Shown: positions 53,201-61,311, numbered from the stretch's first letter. The stretch: 64,000 bases of DNA from a bacterium (GCA_016125085.1 WGMM01000022.1:103651-167650); one strand, 5' to 3'. The notes: generated from the sequence alone by a model not told the origin. Program-made: numbers and translations.

Positions 53201-54427
53201 GCCGGCCTTCAGGAAGCGGCCCAGAACAGTCGCGACCGGGGCACGACGGGCAAGATGAACGACGCGGCCGCCCAGATCGCGGCCAACCGCACCAATGCCG
53301 CCCGTGAGGCCCAGCAGCAGGCCCTGAAAGAAGTGCAGCAACTGGCCGACGATATCCAGAACCGCAAGGAGAAGGAACTCGCCCGGCTCGTCAAGCAACT
53401 CAAGGAGTCCGAACAGGCGATTCGGGATCTCAAGCGGGCCCAGGTCGAAAACCTCATGAAAACCCGCCAGGCCGGTCAGGAGAAGGACGACGCCAAACGC
53501 AAGGCCGAACTCCAGAAACTGGCCCGGCAGGAGCAGCAGATCCAGGAAGAAGTCAAACGCCAGCTTCAGAAGCTTCAGCGCATTCGTTCGGCCCAGCAGG
53601 CCGCCCGGGCCGGCCAGCAGGCCATGGGCAAGATGTCGAAGGCCCAGCAGCAGATGGACGCCGACGAAGCCGAAGGTGCCCAGCAGGAGCAGGAAGAAGC
53701 CCTGAAGAATCTGGACGATGCCGAGCAGGAACTGGCCCAGGCACGTGCAGAGGCCGAAGAGCAGCTCGCCCAGGAGCAGTTCGCCAAGATGGGCGACCTG
53801 ATCAAATCGCTGGCCGAACGCCAGGTGCGGATGGTCGAGGACACCGTCGGCTACGATGCGAAGAAGGCGGAAGCCGGATCTCTGACGGCCGCCCAGCGGG
53901 CCGGTGTGCGCAGCCTGGCCATGGTCGAAGACGGCCTGAAGCAGGAGACCGACGAACTGGCTGAGCGCATGGGCGACGGCGTGCCGGTATTCTCGCTGAT
54001 TCTCAAGAAAGCTTCGGATTCGATGAACAAGGCCACTTCGAGCCTTCAGAAGCTCGATACGGGCGTTCCGACGCAAAAGGCCGAGAAATCGGCCGCCCAG
54101 CGTCTGCAGCAGCTTGTGGACAGCCTTCAGCCCGACAAGCCGAAGGAAGGCCAAGGCCAGCAGCAGCAACAGCAGCAGGGCGGCGAACAGCAGGGCGGTC
54201 AGCAGGATGGCGACGGCATTCCGACCGTGGCCCAGCTCAAGATGCTCAAACGCCTGCAAACCGAAATCAACGAGCGGACGGGCGAACTCGACGGCATCGC
54301 CCGCGATGGCGGCAAACTCAGCGACGACCAGAAGACCGAGCTGGATTCGCTGAAACTCGAACAGGGCCGGCTGGCCGACCTCCTGCGTGACCTTTCCAAG
54401 CCCAAGCGTTCCGACGGAGAGGATTGA
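50246..54427 (+). CDS. Giant DUF4175-like coiled-coil membrane protein with 13-residue repeats
   Basis: This protein has 1393 residues. Two membrane helices lie near the N-terminus (LARVAAIALAVVLAAGWADW and IRALELLALIIVSAWALRRF). DUF4175-like beta-rich domains follow (FNPVSGPEWPKSTVLEWVEA, AIEIVPPAYTAMPPVRLAPG, IAEVRLRYQLSNGSEEPGE). Coiled coil continues through RQMEDQRREIREETERVLAM and beyond. Residues about 680-848 are thirteen tandem 13-residue units of type GGQQQGGQEQAKA. After this come more long Gln/Glu/Lys/Arg coiled coils to the end, and a second Gln run (GQQQQQQQGGEQQGG). The N-terminus is in the membrane and most of the chain is probably in the periplasm. ATG at 50246 follows GAGG by 9 bases and is preferred over TTG 50240. 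Its stop is 5 bases before the next gene's ATG. Confidence 0.87.
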   Translation: MTRDDLLDRIASFRGRVRRLLGIYGLARVAAIALAVVLAAGWADWAIHVASPIRALELLALIIVSAWALRRFVLRPMMANFDDLALALRIEDRWPGLQDRLASAVEFLAIPEQAQTSDNASPALRKRVIDQAFAEVESLDFTEAIDPRPARQSLKFLGIAAALAAFSFVLGPASSRIALARFFNPVSGPEWPKSTVLEWVEATPKVAVGEPWSLVVKVAEGYKVPASAMAEFRFVDGETASEPLRILENGEFRGRLESVTQSFSVRVRGGDDLTDAKSIVAVTPPRLADAAIEIVPPAYTAMPPVRLAPGSAQVRAVEGSTVKLTARATKSLSAANLKFADSKAQPPAVELDTARQNLNVSWEAAASTAVSLDLTDTEGFTSKDQGRLDQQVVPDMAPRVVLEDPATDREITAQAVVPLKVDLEDDFGIAEVRLRYQLSNGSEEPGEPIVRTLWSAVPGQPMVRKNKIGEKWDLAPMGLAPGAMITLTVEAVDFKKPNGPNLGKSREIRLRIITPQEAARQMEDQRREIREETERVLAMQRQANRPVDEARRTLDQTGDPAKLADASRQELQNAEQVQRQVGDRLNNPADGLSRKVERFLEDLDNLKLANPEAAEQMNGLKQALAQLEQGPVPQAEQALGRANRSIDQRRGTGDQSQRPGTQAPQQGAQRQGEQEQAKADGQQQGGQEQAKAGGQQQGGQEQAKAGGQQQGGQEKSKSGGQQQGGQEQAKAGGQQQGGQEKSKSGGQQQGGQQQAKSGGQQQGGQEQAKSGGQQQGGQEQAKSGGQQQGGQEQAKSGGQQQGGQEQAKAGGQQQGGQEQAKSGGQQQGGQEQAKAGGQQPGGQEQAKAGGQQQGGQQQGGQEQAGQEQQGGTQQSLAQAQDAQREVTQALERMLGEMSQLESVRGLINETKQIAAAQEEANKALEEVANNPEMMGKNADQLPAEAKADLENRAARQNELARQLQNLQERLGEMANRMAEQDPIDAAGLQEAAQNSRDRGTTGKMNDAAAQIAANRTNAAREAQQQALKEVQQLADDIQNRKEKELARLVKQLKESEQAIRDLKRAQVENLMKTRQAGQEKDDAKRKAELQKLARQEQQIQEEVKRQLQKLQRIRSAQQAARAGQQAMGKMSKAQQQMDADEAEGAQQEQEEALKNLDDAEQELAQARAEAEEQLAQEQFAKMGDLIKSLAERQVRMVEDTVGYDAKKAEAGSLTAAQRAGVRSLAMVEDGLKQETDELAERMGDGVPVFSLILKKASDSMNKATSSLQKLDTGVPTQKAEKSAAQRLQQLVDSLQPDKPKEGQGQQQQQQQGGEQQGGQQDGDGIPTVAQLKMLKRLQTEINERTGELDGIARDGGKLSDDQKTELDSLKLEQGRLADLLRDLSKPKRSDGED
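52283..52789 (+). repeat. Thirteen 39-bp tandem coding repeats
   Basis: Each 39-bp unit encodes a variant of GGQQQGGQEQAKA (the first starts DG). Units 3 and 5 read QEKSKS at the end and use less GC-rich codons; unit 6 has QQQAKS; unit 13 has QQPGG. A degenerate Gln/Gly tail continues to about 52860. The array makes other frames spuriously open on both strands. Confidence 0.97.
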
Positions 54428-54432
54428 AACAC

Positions 54433-55383
54433 ATGACCGCAAGAACCGCACGCCGACTCGCCTGGGTGACGCTCGCTTCGATCGGGGCCATTTTCGCCCC
54501 CTCTTCGAACGTGACCGCGCAGGACGACGCCCTCGAAAAACTCCTGAAGGAAGCCGAGCAGAAGGCCACCCCCGGCGACAAACCCGCCGCGGACAAGGGC
54601 GGCAATCTGGGCAAGGAAGACACCGGCCTGGACGACCTTCTGAAAAAACTGGGCGGCGGATCGGGCGACAAACCCCTGCCCAAAGGTGAAGCCAAACCCG
54701 GCCCCGGCGACAAACCCGCTCAGCCAGGTGAGAAACCTGGCCCGGGAGAGAAGCCATCTCAGCCCGGCTCGACACTGCCCAAGCCGCCTGGAGGCATGGC
54801 GGGGCTGAAAACACGCCCGGATGCCGAACTCGATCAACGGCTTGAAGAAATCCTCGGCCGCAAGCGGAAGAAGCCGAATCAGGATCAACAGGGTGGCGAG
54901 GGTCAGGGCGAAGGCTCCGACAGCGAGCCCCAGAACCCGGCCATGAAGAAGCTGGTGGAGCAGATGAGGGACGTCGAAAAGCGTCTCTCGCAACCCGACA
55001 CCGGCCAGGAAACCCGCAAGAAGCAGCAGGAGATCGTCGAATCGATCGACCAGATCATCGAACGCATGCGGCAGATGGCCCAGCAGCAGCAACAGCAGCG
55101 CCAGCGGCGGCAACAACAGCAGCAGGGCCAGGAGATGGCCCAGAATCAGGAAGGCGAACAGCCAGGATCGCAGGCCCAGGGCGTCGGGCCGCAGACTCCG
55201 CTGAAGCCGGCAGGCAAGAGCAGCCTCGATGGCAAGGACGTCTGGGGCCACCTGCCACCTGAGCTTCGCGACGTCATGCGCAACGTGTTCCGCGAGGAAT
55301 CGCTGCCCGCGCGTGAAGAACTCGTCCGCCGGTATTATCTGTCGGTCTCCAAGAAAAGCCTGGCACGGAGCGCCAACCCATGA
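54433..55383 (+). CDS. Secreted Gln-rich coiled-coil protein
   Basis: The 316-residue protein has a leader (LAWVTLASIGAIFAPSSNVT). A Lys/Pro/Gly-rich spacer with repeated GDKPxxPGE motifs follows. A charged coiled coil (MKKLVEQMRDVEKRLSQ, then QQEIVESIDQIIERMRQMAQ) leads into a long Gln/Arg run. A conserved-looking C-terminus ends in HLPPELRDVMRNVFREESLP. The same composition as the preceding giant protein suggests that they interact. ATG at 54433 follows GGAGAGGA at about 10 bases; a TTG at 54424 overlaps the previous stop. Its own stop overlaps the next ATG as ATGA. Confidence 0.85.
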   Translation: MTARTARRLAWVTLASIGAIFAPSSNVTAQDDALEKLLKEAEQKATPGDKPAADKGGNLGKEDTGLDDLLKKLGGGSGDKPLPKGEAKPGPGDKPAQPGEKPGPGEKPSQPGSTLPKPPGGMAGLKTRPDAELDQRLEEILGRKRKKPNQDQQGGEGQGEGSDSEPQNPAMKKLVEQMRDVEKRLSQPDTGQETRKKQQEIVESIDQIIERMRQMAQQQQQQRQRRQQQQQGQEMAQNQEGEQPGSQAQGVGPQTPLKPAGKSSLDGKDVWGHLPPELRDVMRNVFREESLPAREELVRRYYLSVSKKSLARSANP

Positions 55384-56510
55384 GCCGCCCGCAATTACGC
55401 CGCAAAACGCTCCCGGGCTTCGCAACTGCCTTGCTGGCAACGGCTTCCACGTTCGCCGCGGCGATCACTCTGGTAGCGCAGGAACCGCCCGCAAAGCCCG
55501 CTGCGCCGGCCGTCGACAAGGAAGCCGGCACCTTCAAGGACGGCAAGCGGGGCGACGTGCCCGAAGGTGCCGCCGAAATGGTCACGCCCAATGTCGAGCG
55601 GGCGGTGACCAACGGCCTGGACTGGCTGGCCAAGCAGCAGGCTCCGGACGGATCGTTCGGGTCGGGCACGTATCGGGGCAACCTGGCCGTCACCAGCCTG
55701 GCCGGCCTGGCCTTCATGGCCAATGGATCTTCGCCTGGCCGCGGGCCTTACGGCACTCAGATCGAGCGTGCCCTGGGCTACATCATGGAGAACGTCCAGC
55801 CCGGCGGGTTCATCGCCGTGAGGGGTGAATCGACCCACGGACCGATGTATTCGCACGGGTTCGCAACGCTCTTCCTGGCTGAGGCTTACGGCATGACACG
55901 CCGGGCCGAAATTCGGGAGAAGCTGGAAAAGGCCGTACGGTTGATCGTCGACTGCCAGAATCCCGAAGGTGGCTGGCGGTATCAGCCCCAGCCGAGGGAC
56001 GCCGACACGTCGGTGACGATCTGCCAGATCAACGCCCTGCGCGCTGCGCGGAATGCCGGCATTTTCGTGCCGAAGGAGACGGTCGAAAAGTGCATCAAGT
56101 ATGTGCGTGACTGCCAGAACCCGGACGGTGGCTTCCGCTATATGACCCAGCCGGGGGCCAGCCAGTTTCCCCGTTCGGCGGCCGGAATCGTGGCCCTGCA
56201 ATCGGCCGGCGTGTACGACTCGAAAGAGATCGAGGAAGGCATCAAGTACCTCAAGCAGTTCACGCCGACTGCCCGCTTCAGCCAGCGTTACAGCCACTAC
56301 TTCTATGGTCACTACTATGCGGCCCAGGCGATGTGGATTCGCGGCGGTGCGGACTGGAACGAGTGGTACCCGGCCATTCGCGACGAACTTCTGTCACGGC
56401 AGAGCGGCCAGGGCTTCTGGACGGACCATGTGTGCAACGAATACGGCACGGCCATGGCCGCGATCGTACTTCAAGTGCCGAACAATTTCCTGCCGATCTT
56501 CCAGCGCTGA
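55380..56510 (+). CDS. Secreted prenyltransferase/squalene-oxidase-repeat protein
   Basis: The 376-residue protein has a signal peptide (FATALLATASTFAAAITLVA). An alpha/alpha-barrel with terpene-cyclase-type QW-like repeats follows: WLAKQQAPDGSFGSGTYRG, LIVDCQNPEGGWRYQPQPRD, YVRDCQNPDGGFRYMTQPG and GFWTDHVCNEYGTAMAAIVL. These repeats occur in squalene-hopene cyclase, prenyltransferase beta subunits and alpha-2-macroglobulin thioester domains. Here the DxDD protonation motif of cyclases is absent, and the protein is exported, so it is probably a binding or structural member rather than a cyclase. The 4-base ATGA overlap with the upstream gene shows co-translation. It is the seventh gene of the moxR run. 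Confidence 0.9.
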   Translation: MSRPQLRRKTLPGFATALLATASTFAAAITLVAQEPPAKPAAPAVDKEAGTFKDGKRGDVPEGAAEMVTPNVERAVTNGLDWLAKQQAPDGSFGSGTYRGNLAVTSLAGLAFMANGSSPGRGPYGTQIERALGYIMENVQPGGFIAVRGESTHGPMYSHGFATLFLAEAYGMTRRAEIREKLEKAVRLIVDCQNPEGGWRYQPQPRDADTSVTICQINALRAARNAGIFVPKETVEKCIKYVRDCQNPDGGFRYMTQPGASQFPRSAAGIVALQSAGVYDSKEIEEGIKYLKQFTPTARFSQRYSHYFYGHYYAAQAMWIRGGADWNEWYPAIRDELLSRQSGQGFWTDHVCNEYGTAMAAIVLQVPNNFLPIFQR

Positions 56511-56518
56511 CGAGACTT

Positions 56519-57829
56519 ATGACCGAACATCCGCTTCGCCTCCCGTCTCGTCGACTCATTCTCGCACTGGGTTTGACGGCTCTGGCATGCTCGGGGGGCC
56601 CCGCTGGTTCCCAGGATCGCCCCGATCCGGCCCCAGCAATCGTTTCCAGGCCCCAGGTCATCCAGGGGCCCTGGTACTGGCGTAACGCGAAGGGCGAAAT
56701 TCAGGGCGGCCTGGTCGATCGGCTCGATTCGGAAGGCATCATCTGGCGAGAGACGGAAGACGCCAAACCGGCCCGGATTCGCTGGACGGAAGTCGAGGAA
56801 CTGCGGCGCAACGCCGATTCGTCGATCGATGCCTCGCAGGATTCGTCCCTTGGCCCGATGGTACTGCTGCCGGACCGTGACAAAGTGCGTGGCGAGGCGG
56901 TCGCGACGCTCACTCAAGGTCTCGCCATCCAGTCCGCATCCATCGGCGTCGTCAATCTGCCGCTGGCCCAGTGGGCTGGCTTCCTGAGCCTGCCGCCCGA
57001 GTCACCGGTCGCCTTTCTGCGTACGATCGATCAGCTCCGGCGCGGTTCCGACACGCCCGGCGACCTCGTCCTGCTGGCCAACGGCGACCGCATGCAGGGC
57101 ACGGTGATCGAGCTGGACGCCGACAACCTGAAAGTTCAGCCGACCGGTGCGGCCAAGCCGATCACGCTTCCGCGCAAGGGGATCCAGGGCGTCGCCATCG
57201 ACGCCTCGACGCTCTCTTATCCGCCGGTCGACGGGATCGGCTGGAAAGTGTCGCTGACGGACGGCTCGCGGATTTCGGCGAAGTCGCTGAGTTTCGATCC
57301 GTCGGATCCTGAATCGGGCCTGAACGTGACGACCCGCTGGGGCTCGGAATGGCGCGTGCCCATGAACAAGCTGGCTGGCATGAGAGTGATCCATCCTGGA
57401 ATGGTCGAGCTGGATACGATCAAGCCGGCTGCGATTCAGACGGTCGATTATGTCGGCCCGACCGAATCCCCCCGGTTCGGGGCGAACGTCAGCGGCGGCC
57501 CCCTGAAACTCGGCACCCGGACATTCGATCAGGGCATCGGCACCCAGTCGCGAACGCTTATCGCATATCGGCTCGACGGCACGAAAAAGACCTTCACGGC
57601 CTGGGTGGGGCTCGAAAATGCAGCCGGTCCGAAAGGCCAGGCCCGGGCAGTCGTTCTGCTCGACGGCAAACCGGTTTACGACAGCGGGCCACTGAAGGCT
57701 GGCGAAATGCCCCGGCGCGTGCAGGTGGAACTCGGCAATTCGAAACTATTGATTCTGGCCAGCGAGTTCGGCGAAGGGGGCGGCGTGCGGGACTGGGTCA
57801 ATTGGTGCGATCCCGTGCTTCGGCCCTGA
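56519..57829 (+). CDS. Secreted NPCBM/NEW2-domain protein
   Basis: The 436-residue protein has a signal or lipoprotein-like leader (LILALGLTALACSGGPAGS; the Cys in LACSGG may be a lipobox). Two beta-rich repeats follow with RMQGTVIELDADNLKVQ and GGLVDRLDSEGIIWRETED, both of the LxxGDxxxGxV type. The C-terminal NPCBM domain has GTRTFDQGIGTQSRTLIAYR, FTAWVGLENAAG and VLLDGKPVYDSGPLKAGEMP. NPCBM modules bind carbohydrate, so the protein may tether the complex to a glycan. It starts 8 bases after the stop of the prenyltransferase-like gene and is the last of the eight-gene run. Confidence 0.9.
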   Translation: MTEHPLRLPSRRLILALGLTALACSGGPAGSQDRPDPAPAIVSRPQVIQGPWYWRNAKGEIQGGLVDRLDSEGIIWRETEDAKPARIRWTEVEELRRNADSSIDASQDSSLGPMVLLPDRDKVRGEAVATLTQGLAIQSASIGVVNLPLAQWAGFLSLPPESPVAFLRTIDQLRRGSDTPGDLVLLANGDRMQGTVIELDADNLKVQPTGAAKPITLPRKGIQGVAIDASTLSYPPVDGIGWKVSLTDGSRISAKSLSFDPSDPESGLNVTTRWGSEWRVPMNKLAGMRVIHPGMVELDTIKPAAIQTVDYVGPTESPRFGANVSGGPLKLGTRTFDQGIGTQSRTLIAYRLDGTKKTFTAWVGLENAAGPKGQARAVVLLDGKPVYDSGPLKAGEMPRRVQVELGNSKLLILASEFGEGGGVRDWVNWCDPVLRP

Positions 57830-58017
57830 TTCCAAAAGCCCGGACGATACGAAATCCCCTTCCCGACGCAATGCATGCATGACGGCATGATTGCATTTGG
57901 TCATAATTTCCGGGAATTCGAATCGATCGAACGGTCCGGCCCGAATCGTTCAGGCAGGTTTTCTGGGCCCTGGCGTCTCGGCACAGGGCCCGTCGAAAGC
58001 GACGAGCAAGAAATCAT

Positions 58018-58248
58018 TCAGCAGGTCACCTCGATCCGGTTCGCAATCGGACCGATGCAGCGTGCGGCCGAAAAGGCTGCTTCCTGCGCCCTCAATTTGT
58101 CATGAAAGCACCTTGCGGTCCCTTCGAGCACCAGCTGACCACGGTCATGACGCACCTTCAAATCCCGAATCCGCCCGTGAGCGTACTCTTCGATCCGGTG
58201 AACGACATCCGCCATGACCAGGTCGTCAAGTTCCATAGATAAAGACAT
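58018..58248 (-). CDS. BON-domain mini-protein
   Basis: The 76-residue protein has LDDLVMADVVHRIEEYAHGRI and RHDRGQLVLEGTARCFHDKL, then QEAAFSAARCIGPIANRIEV. This is a single BON fold, as in OsmY repeats, where the Gly-x-Val/Leu-x-Leu-x-Gly core binds phospholipid or mediates contacts. There is no leader, so it is probably cytoplasmic. ATG at 58248 follows AAGGAAG by 6 bases, which decides the start; the longer frame to 58359 is rejected. A possible promoter is at 58407-58435. Single gene. Confidence 0.8.
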   Translation of the reverse strand: MSLSMELDDLVMADVVHRIEEYAHGRIRDLKVRHDRGQLVLEGTARCFHDKLRAQEAAFSAARCIGPIANRIEVTC

Positions 58249-58787
58249 TCCGCACTTCCTTCCGGTCATCGCACCAGCCGAGTTCCCTGGCGACGGCACG
58301 AGACGGACAAGTGATTCTCCGGCCATCCTGGCCAGAAAAGCGGACCTGGCGAAGATCAATTTCGCCCGCAGTGCGCCCGTTTCGCTTCCTCGAACGCACT
58401 GGTTTCACATTAAACCCGCCTCGAGTTACAGTCAATAGACTCTCACCCGAAAATCCAATCGATCGGTCCTTTTTTCGCTGAAACGCTCTCCCGGCACTGC
58501 GATCCCTCCCGATCTCCCGCCCGATCGAAGGCACGCTCTCAATTCCGGACCGGATCGTACGGCGATCCTCCCGTGCGGCGTCAGCGAAAATCCGGAAGCC
58601 GCAAACGATCGGGTGCCCTTCGAGAATGGACCTTGACGCAAGGTGGATTTCGCGGCAAGATTTTCAGATCATCGAACACGGCGAACGTCGAACGGGGAGG
58701 GCCTCATCGACAGTCGCGCGTTCCGGGAAGCGACGGGGCTTCCCTGCCGAACGCGAGCCAGAACATCGATCCAGGGACTTGCGGAAG
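58249..58787. other. Divergent gap between BON and MaoC genes
   Basis: About 540 bases without a protein-like frame. The one recognisable element is a possible - strand promoter at 58407-58435. Nothing else was seen. Confidence 0.5.
58407..58435 (-). promoter_or_regulatory. Candidate promoter of the BON gene
   Basis: On the - strand TTGACT (58435-58430) and TAATGT (58412-58407) are separated by 17 bases, about 160 bases upstream of the BON start. The -35 is good and the -10 is weak. Confidence 0.35.
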
Positions 58788-59279
58788 ATGTCAGACGAGA
58801 AGAAGCGAAACGGGAGCGAAAACTGGATCGGATTCGATGAACTTGCGGTCGGAGACAGCTTCGAATCGGCCGCCCGCACCGTCACCCAGGCCGAAGTGAC
58901 CCTCTTCGCCGGGATTTCGGGCGATTTCAACCCGATTCACATGAATCACGTTCATGCCGCCGAAGGGCCGTTCCGCCAGCCGATCGCGCACGGGCTCCTG
59001 GTGCTATCCGTAGCCAGCGGCCTGGGGATTCAGGCCCCGAAGACAAATACGCTCGCGTTCCTGAGCATCGAAAACTGGGAATTTCTCAAGCCGGTTTATT
59101 TCGGCGATACGATTCACGTCCGTAACACCGTGACCGCCCTCGAGGCCAGGTCGCGGGGCCGCCGGGGCGTCGTCACCTGGACGAAAGAAGTCCTCAATCA
59201 CAAGGGCCAGGTCGTCCAGAAAGGCACGACCCGCACGATGATCGCGTCCCGCAACGCAGGCGGCGGCGACGAGGACTGA
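58788..59279 (+). CDS. MaoC-family (R)-specific hydratase/dehydratase-like protein
   Basis: The 163-residue hot-dog-fold protein has the MaoC signature with the hydratase motif: FAGISGDFNPIHMNHVHAAE (Asp and His as catalytic pair) followed by PIAHGLLVLSVASGLGIQ and FLKPVYFGDTIHVRNTVTAL. It should hydrate enoyl-CoA or a related thioester. The genomic setting gives no substrate clue. ATG at 58788 was chosen; the longer frame from 58626 adds Arg-rich residues without a plausible fold. It converges on the DUF1080 gene, with a terminator in between. Confidence 0.92.
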   Translation: MSDEKKRNGSENWIGFDELAVGDSFESAARTVTQAEVTLFAGISGDFNPIHMNHVHAAEGPFRQPIAHGLLVLSVASGLGIQAPKTNTLAFLSIENWEFLKPVYFGDTIHVRNTVTALEARSRGRRGVVTWTKEVLNHKGQVVQKGTTRTMIASRNAGGGDED

Positions 59280-59387
59280 TCACCTCGCTCCAGCCGAGGC
59301 CTGGCCGGAGTCCGGCCCCCTGCCCGGTTCTCTTCCGGACGGCTCATCGCCATTGCGACTTGCACGTCATTGCATTTCGCTCGAACG

Positions 59388-59447
59388 AAAAAAAATCGAA
59401 TGCCGTGAGATTCGCCGAAACGAAGTCTCACGGCATTCGGCTGTTTC
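59388..59447. terminator. Bidirectional Rho-independent terminator
   Basis: CGAATGCCGTGAGA (59397-59410) is a perfect 14-bp inverted repeat of TCTCACGGCATTCG (59426-59439) around a 15-base loop. Eight As (59388-59395) lie on one side and a TTT-containing tail on the other. It serves the converging MaoC (+) and DUF1080 (-) genes. Confidence 0.9.
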
Positions 59448-59490
59448 CTTGCTATCGCAGGTCGTTTCGACCTTCGAAAGCGATCCCGTT

Positions 59491-60135
59491 TCAACTATCC
59501 TTCGGCTTCATTTCCTTGATGGAAATATCCTTATAGCGCACTTCCATCGCCGGGCCGACGTGCACCTGCAATGCGATGATCCCGGTGTCGTCGAATTTGT
59601 CGTCCTTGCGATCGATCACCTTGGTGCCGTTGATATAAATTCGAACATGCTTGCCGACGGCCTCGACTCGAAAGTCGTTCCAATCGCCCTTCTTGACGAT
59701 CTTGTCGGCCTCTTCTTTCGGGTATCGCTCCAGGATGCCGCGGCGGCGTTCTTCATAGAGCAGGCCCCAGTAGTCGTCAGCCACATCCGCCTGAGGGCCG
59801 GAAACGGCGCCGTCTTCGGCTCGGGCACTGCGGAACTGGATGCCGCTGTTGCCGTTGCGAAGCTTCACCCTGGCCTTCAGCACGAAATCGCCGTAGTTTT
59901 TCGGCGTGCACAGAAATTCGTTCTTCGCGATCTTGCCATCGGTGCGACCGACGATTTCGCCGTCCTCCACCGAAAAACTCACGCCGGAAGCCTTCGGCAG
60001 AACCCAGCCGTCCAGGCTTTTGCCGTCGAAGAGCGATACGAAGCCTTCGTCAGCCGCCTGAATGCGCCCGGCGAGAGCGACGATGGGCGAAAGACCGAAT
60101 ATGCGCAGCAAGTGACGACGATTCGAATGATGCAT
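59491..60135 (-). CDS. DUF1080 (3-keto-disaccharide hydrolase-like) protein
   Basis: The 214-residue secreted protein has a leader beginning NRRHLLRIFGLSPIVALAG, whose Arg-Arg-x-x-Leu resembles a Tat signal. The DUF1080 lectin-like jelly-roll follows: FVSLFDGKSLDGWVLPKASG, FLCTPKNYGDFVLKARVKLR, GNSGIQFRSARAEDG, DWNDFRVEAVGKHVRIYING and GIIALQVHVGPAMEVRYKDI. The family is expanded in planctomycetes. Some members hydrolyse 3-keto-disaccharides or bind glycans. Here it is alone, divergent from hpnC. ATG at 60135. Confidence 0.93.
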   Translation of the reverse strand: MHHSNRRHLLRIFGLSPIVALAGRIQAADEGFVSLFDGKSLDGWVLPKASGVSFSVEDGEIVGRTDGKIAKNEFLCTPKNYGDFVLKARVKLRNGNSGIQFRSARAEDGAVSGPQADVADDYWGLLYEERRRGILERYPKEEADKIVKKGDWNDFRVEAVGKHVRIYINGTKVIDRKDDKFDDTGIIALQVHVGPAMEVRYKDISIKEMKPKDS

Positions 60136-60384
60136 GGGTGTACGCTCCTGGATCGAACGGTCGAACCGGCGCCGCTGGGTCGGAAGAGAACAAGTCCGGT
60201 GTTTTCAGGGCGGGAACGACTGACTGTGGCGGGAAAAATCACGCAGGCGGCCCTCCATCGGCCGACAGGCTTTTTCCTCGAACGGCGATTGTGGCAGAAT
60301 AGGACTATCAAAGCAAGTTACTCGCCGATTTCTTGCGGGATCCATGCCCCGCTCGAGTCGCATGCACCGGAACGACAAGGCCTT

Positions 60385-61311
60385 ATGAATCTCGCACAGG
60401 AATTGGAACAGTGGGGCCCCGAAGCGCTCCAGCGGCAATCCGCCCCACCTTCTCCCGAAAAGGCACGTGCTTATTGCCACGCACTTGCGACCAGCCATTA
60501 CGAAAACTTCATCGTCGTCGGCCTCTTCACCCCGCCCCTGCTGCGGCCGGCCTTCGAAGCCATTTACGGCTATTGCCGCTGGGCCGACGACCTGGGCGAC
60601 GAAACCGGCGACCGCGCGGCCTCCGAAACTCTGCTGGCCTGGTGGCTCAGCCAGCTCGATGACCTCTATCGCGACAACGCCCCGCCGCCCCGGCACCCGG
60701 TTTTCGTCGCCCTCGCTCCTGTCATCGAGCGTTATGCCATTCCCCGGCAGCCCTTCGCCGACCTCGTCAGCGCCTTCGTGCAGGACCAGCATGTCGTGCG
60801 CTATGAGACCCGCGAACAGCTCGTCGACTACTGCCGACGCTCGGCTGACCCGGTCGGCGAACTGGTTCTGCGGCTGTTCGGTGCCGCCACGCCCGAGAAT
60901 CTCGCCATGTCGGCCTCGATCTGCACGGGACTGCAACTCGCCAACTTCTGGCAGGACGTCGGCCGCGACCTCGCCATCGGCCGAATCTACGTCCCCCAAA
61001 CCGCCATGACCGAACATGGCCTGACCGAGGCCGATTTTCGTATCGCCCCGGCATCGAACGCTTTCCGCCGCATGCTGGCCGGCGAGGTCGCCTGGACGCG
61101 TACCCTGTTCGACCAGGGCAAGCCCCTCACGCAGGCCCTGCCCGGCCGGTTCGGGCTCGCTCTCAGGCTGTTCCATGCCGGCGGTGTGGCCACGCTCGAC
61201 GCCATCGAGGCTGCGGATTTCGACGTCTTGACCCGCCGCCCCCGAATCGGGAAGATGTTGCGTGTCAGGCTGATGGCCCGGGCCCTGTTCGACTCGCTGC
61301 GTGGCCGCTGA
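60385..61311 (+). CDS. hpnC: Squalene synthase-like HpnC (presqualene diphosphate to hydroxysqualene)
   Basis: HpnC hydrolyses presqualene diphosphate to hydroxysqualene in the three-enzyme bacterial squalene route. The 308-residue isoprenoid synthase has the first Asp-rich motif GYCRWADDLGDETGD, the second metal site LQLANFWQDVGRDLAIGRIY, and YETREQLVDYCRRSADPVGE, in the family's order. ATG 60385 follows AAGG and gives the canonical N-terminus; the frame from 59353 runs through a divergent gene and is discarded. It heads the hpnC-hpnD-hpnE operon, with about 85 bases to the chosen hpnD start (the hpnD frame is open across that gap). Confidence 0.93.
   Translation: MNLAQELEQWGPEALQRQSAPPSPEKARAYCHALATSHYENFIVVGLFTPPLLRPAFEAIYGYCRWADDLGDETGDRAASETLLAWWLSQLDDLYRDNAPPPRHPVFVALAPVIERYAIPRQPFADLVSAFVQDQHVVRYETREQLVDYCRRSADPVGELVLRLFGAATPENLAMSASICTGLQLANFWQDVGRDLAIGRIYVPQTAMTEHGLTEADFRIAPASNAFRRMLAGEVAWTRTLFDQGKPLTQALPGRFGLALRLFHAGGVATLDAIEAADFDVLTRRPRIGKMLRVRLMARALFDSLRGR

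Noticed and set aside
52475..54814. 779-codon minus-strand frame rich in Leu (LLL...ALLLTTS)
   Set aside because: It is the shadow of the Gln-rich 39-bp repeat and coiled-coil coding sequence: CAG/CAA codons read backwards give Leu. It overlaps well-supported + strand genes.
55380..56510. Squalene-hopene cyclase
   Set aside because: The QW-like repeats fit, but the protein is much shorter than a cyclase, has a signal peptide and lacks the DxDD acid motif.
59353..60384. 5' extension of the hpnC frame
   Set aside because: It runs antisense through the DUF1080 gene and the bidirectional terminator.
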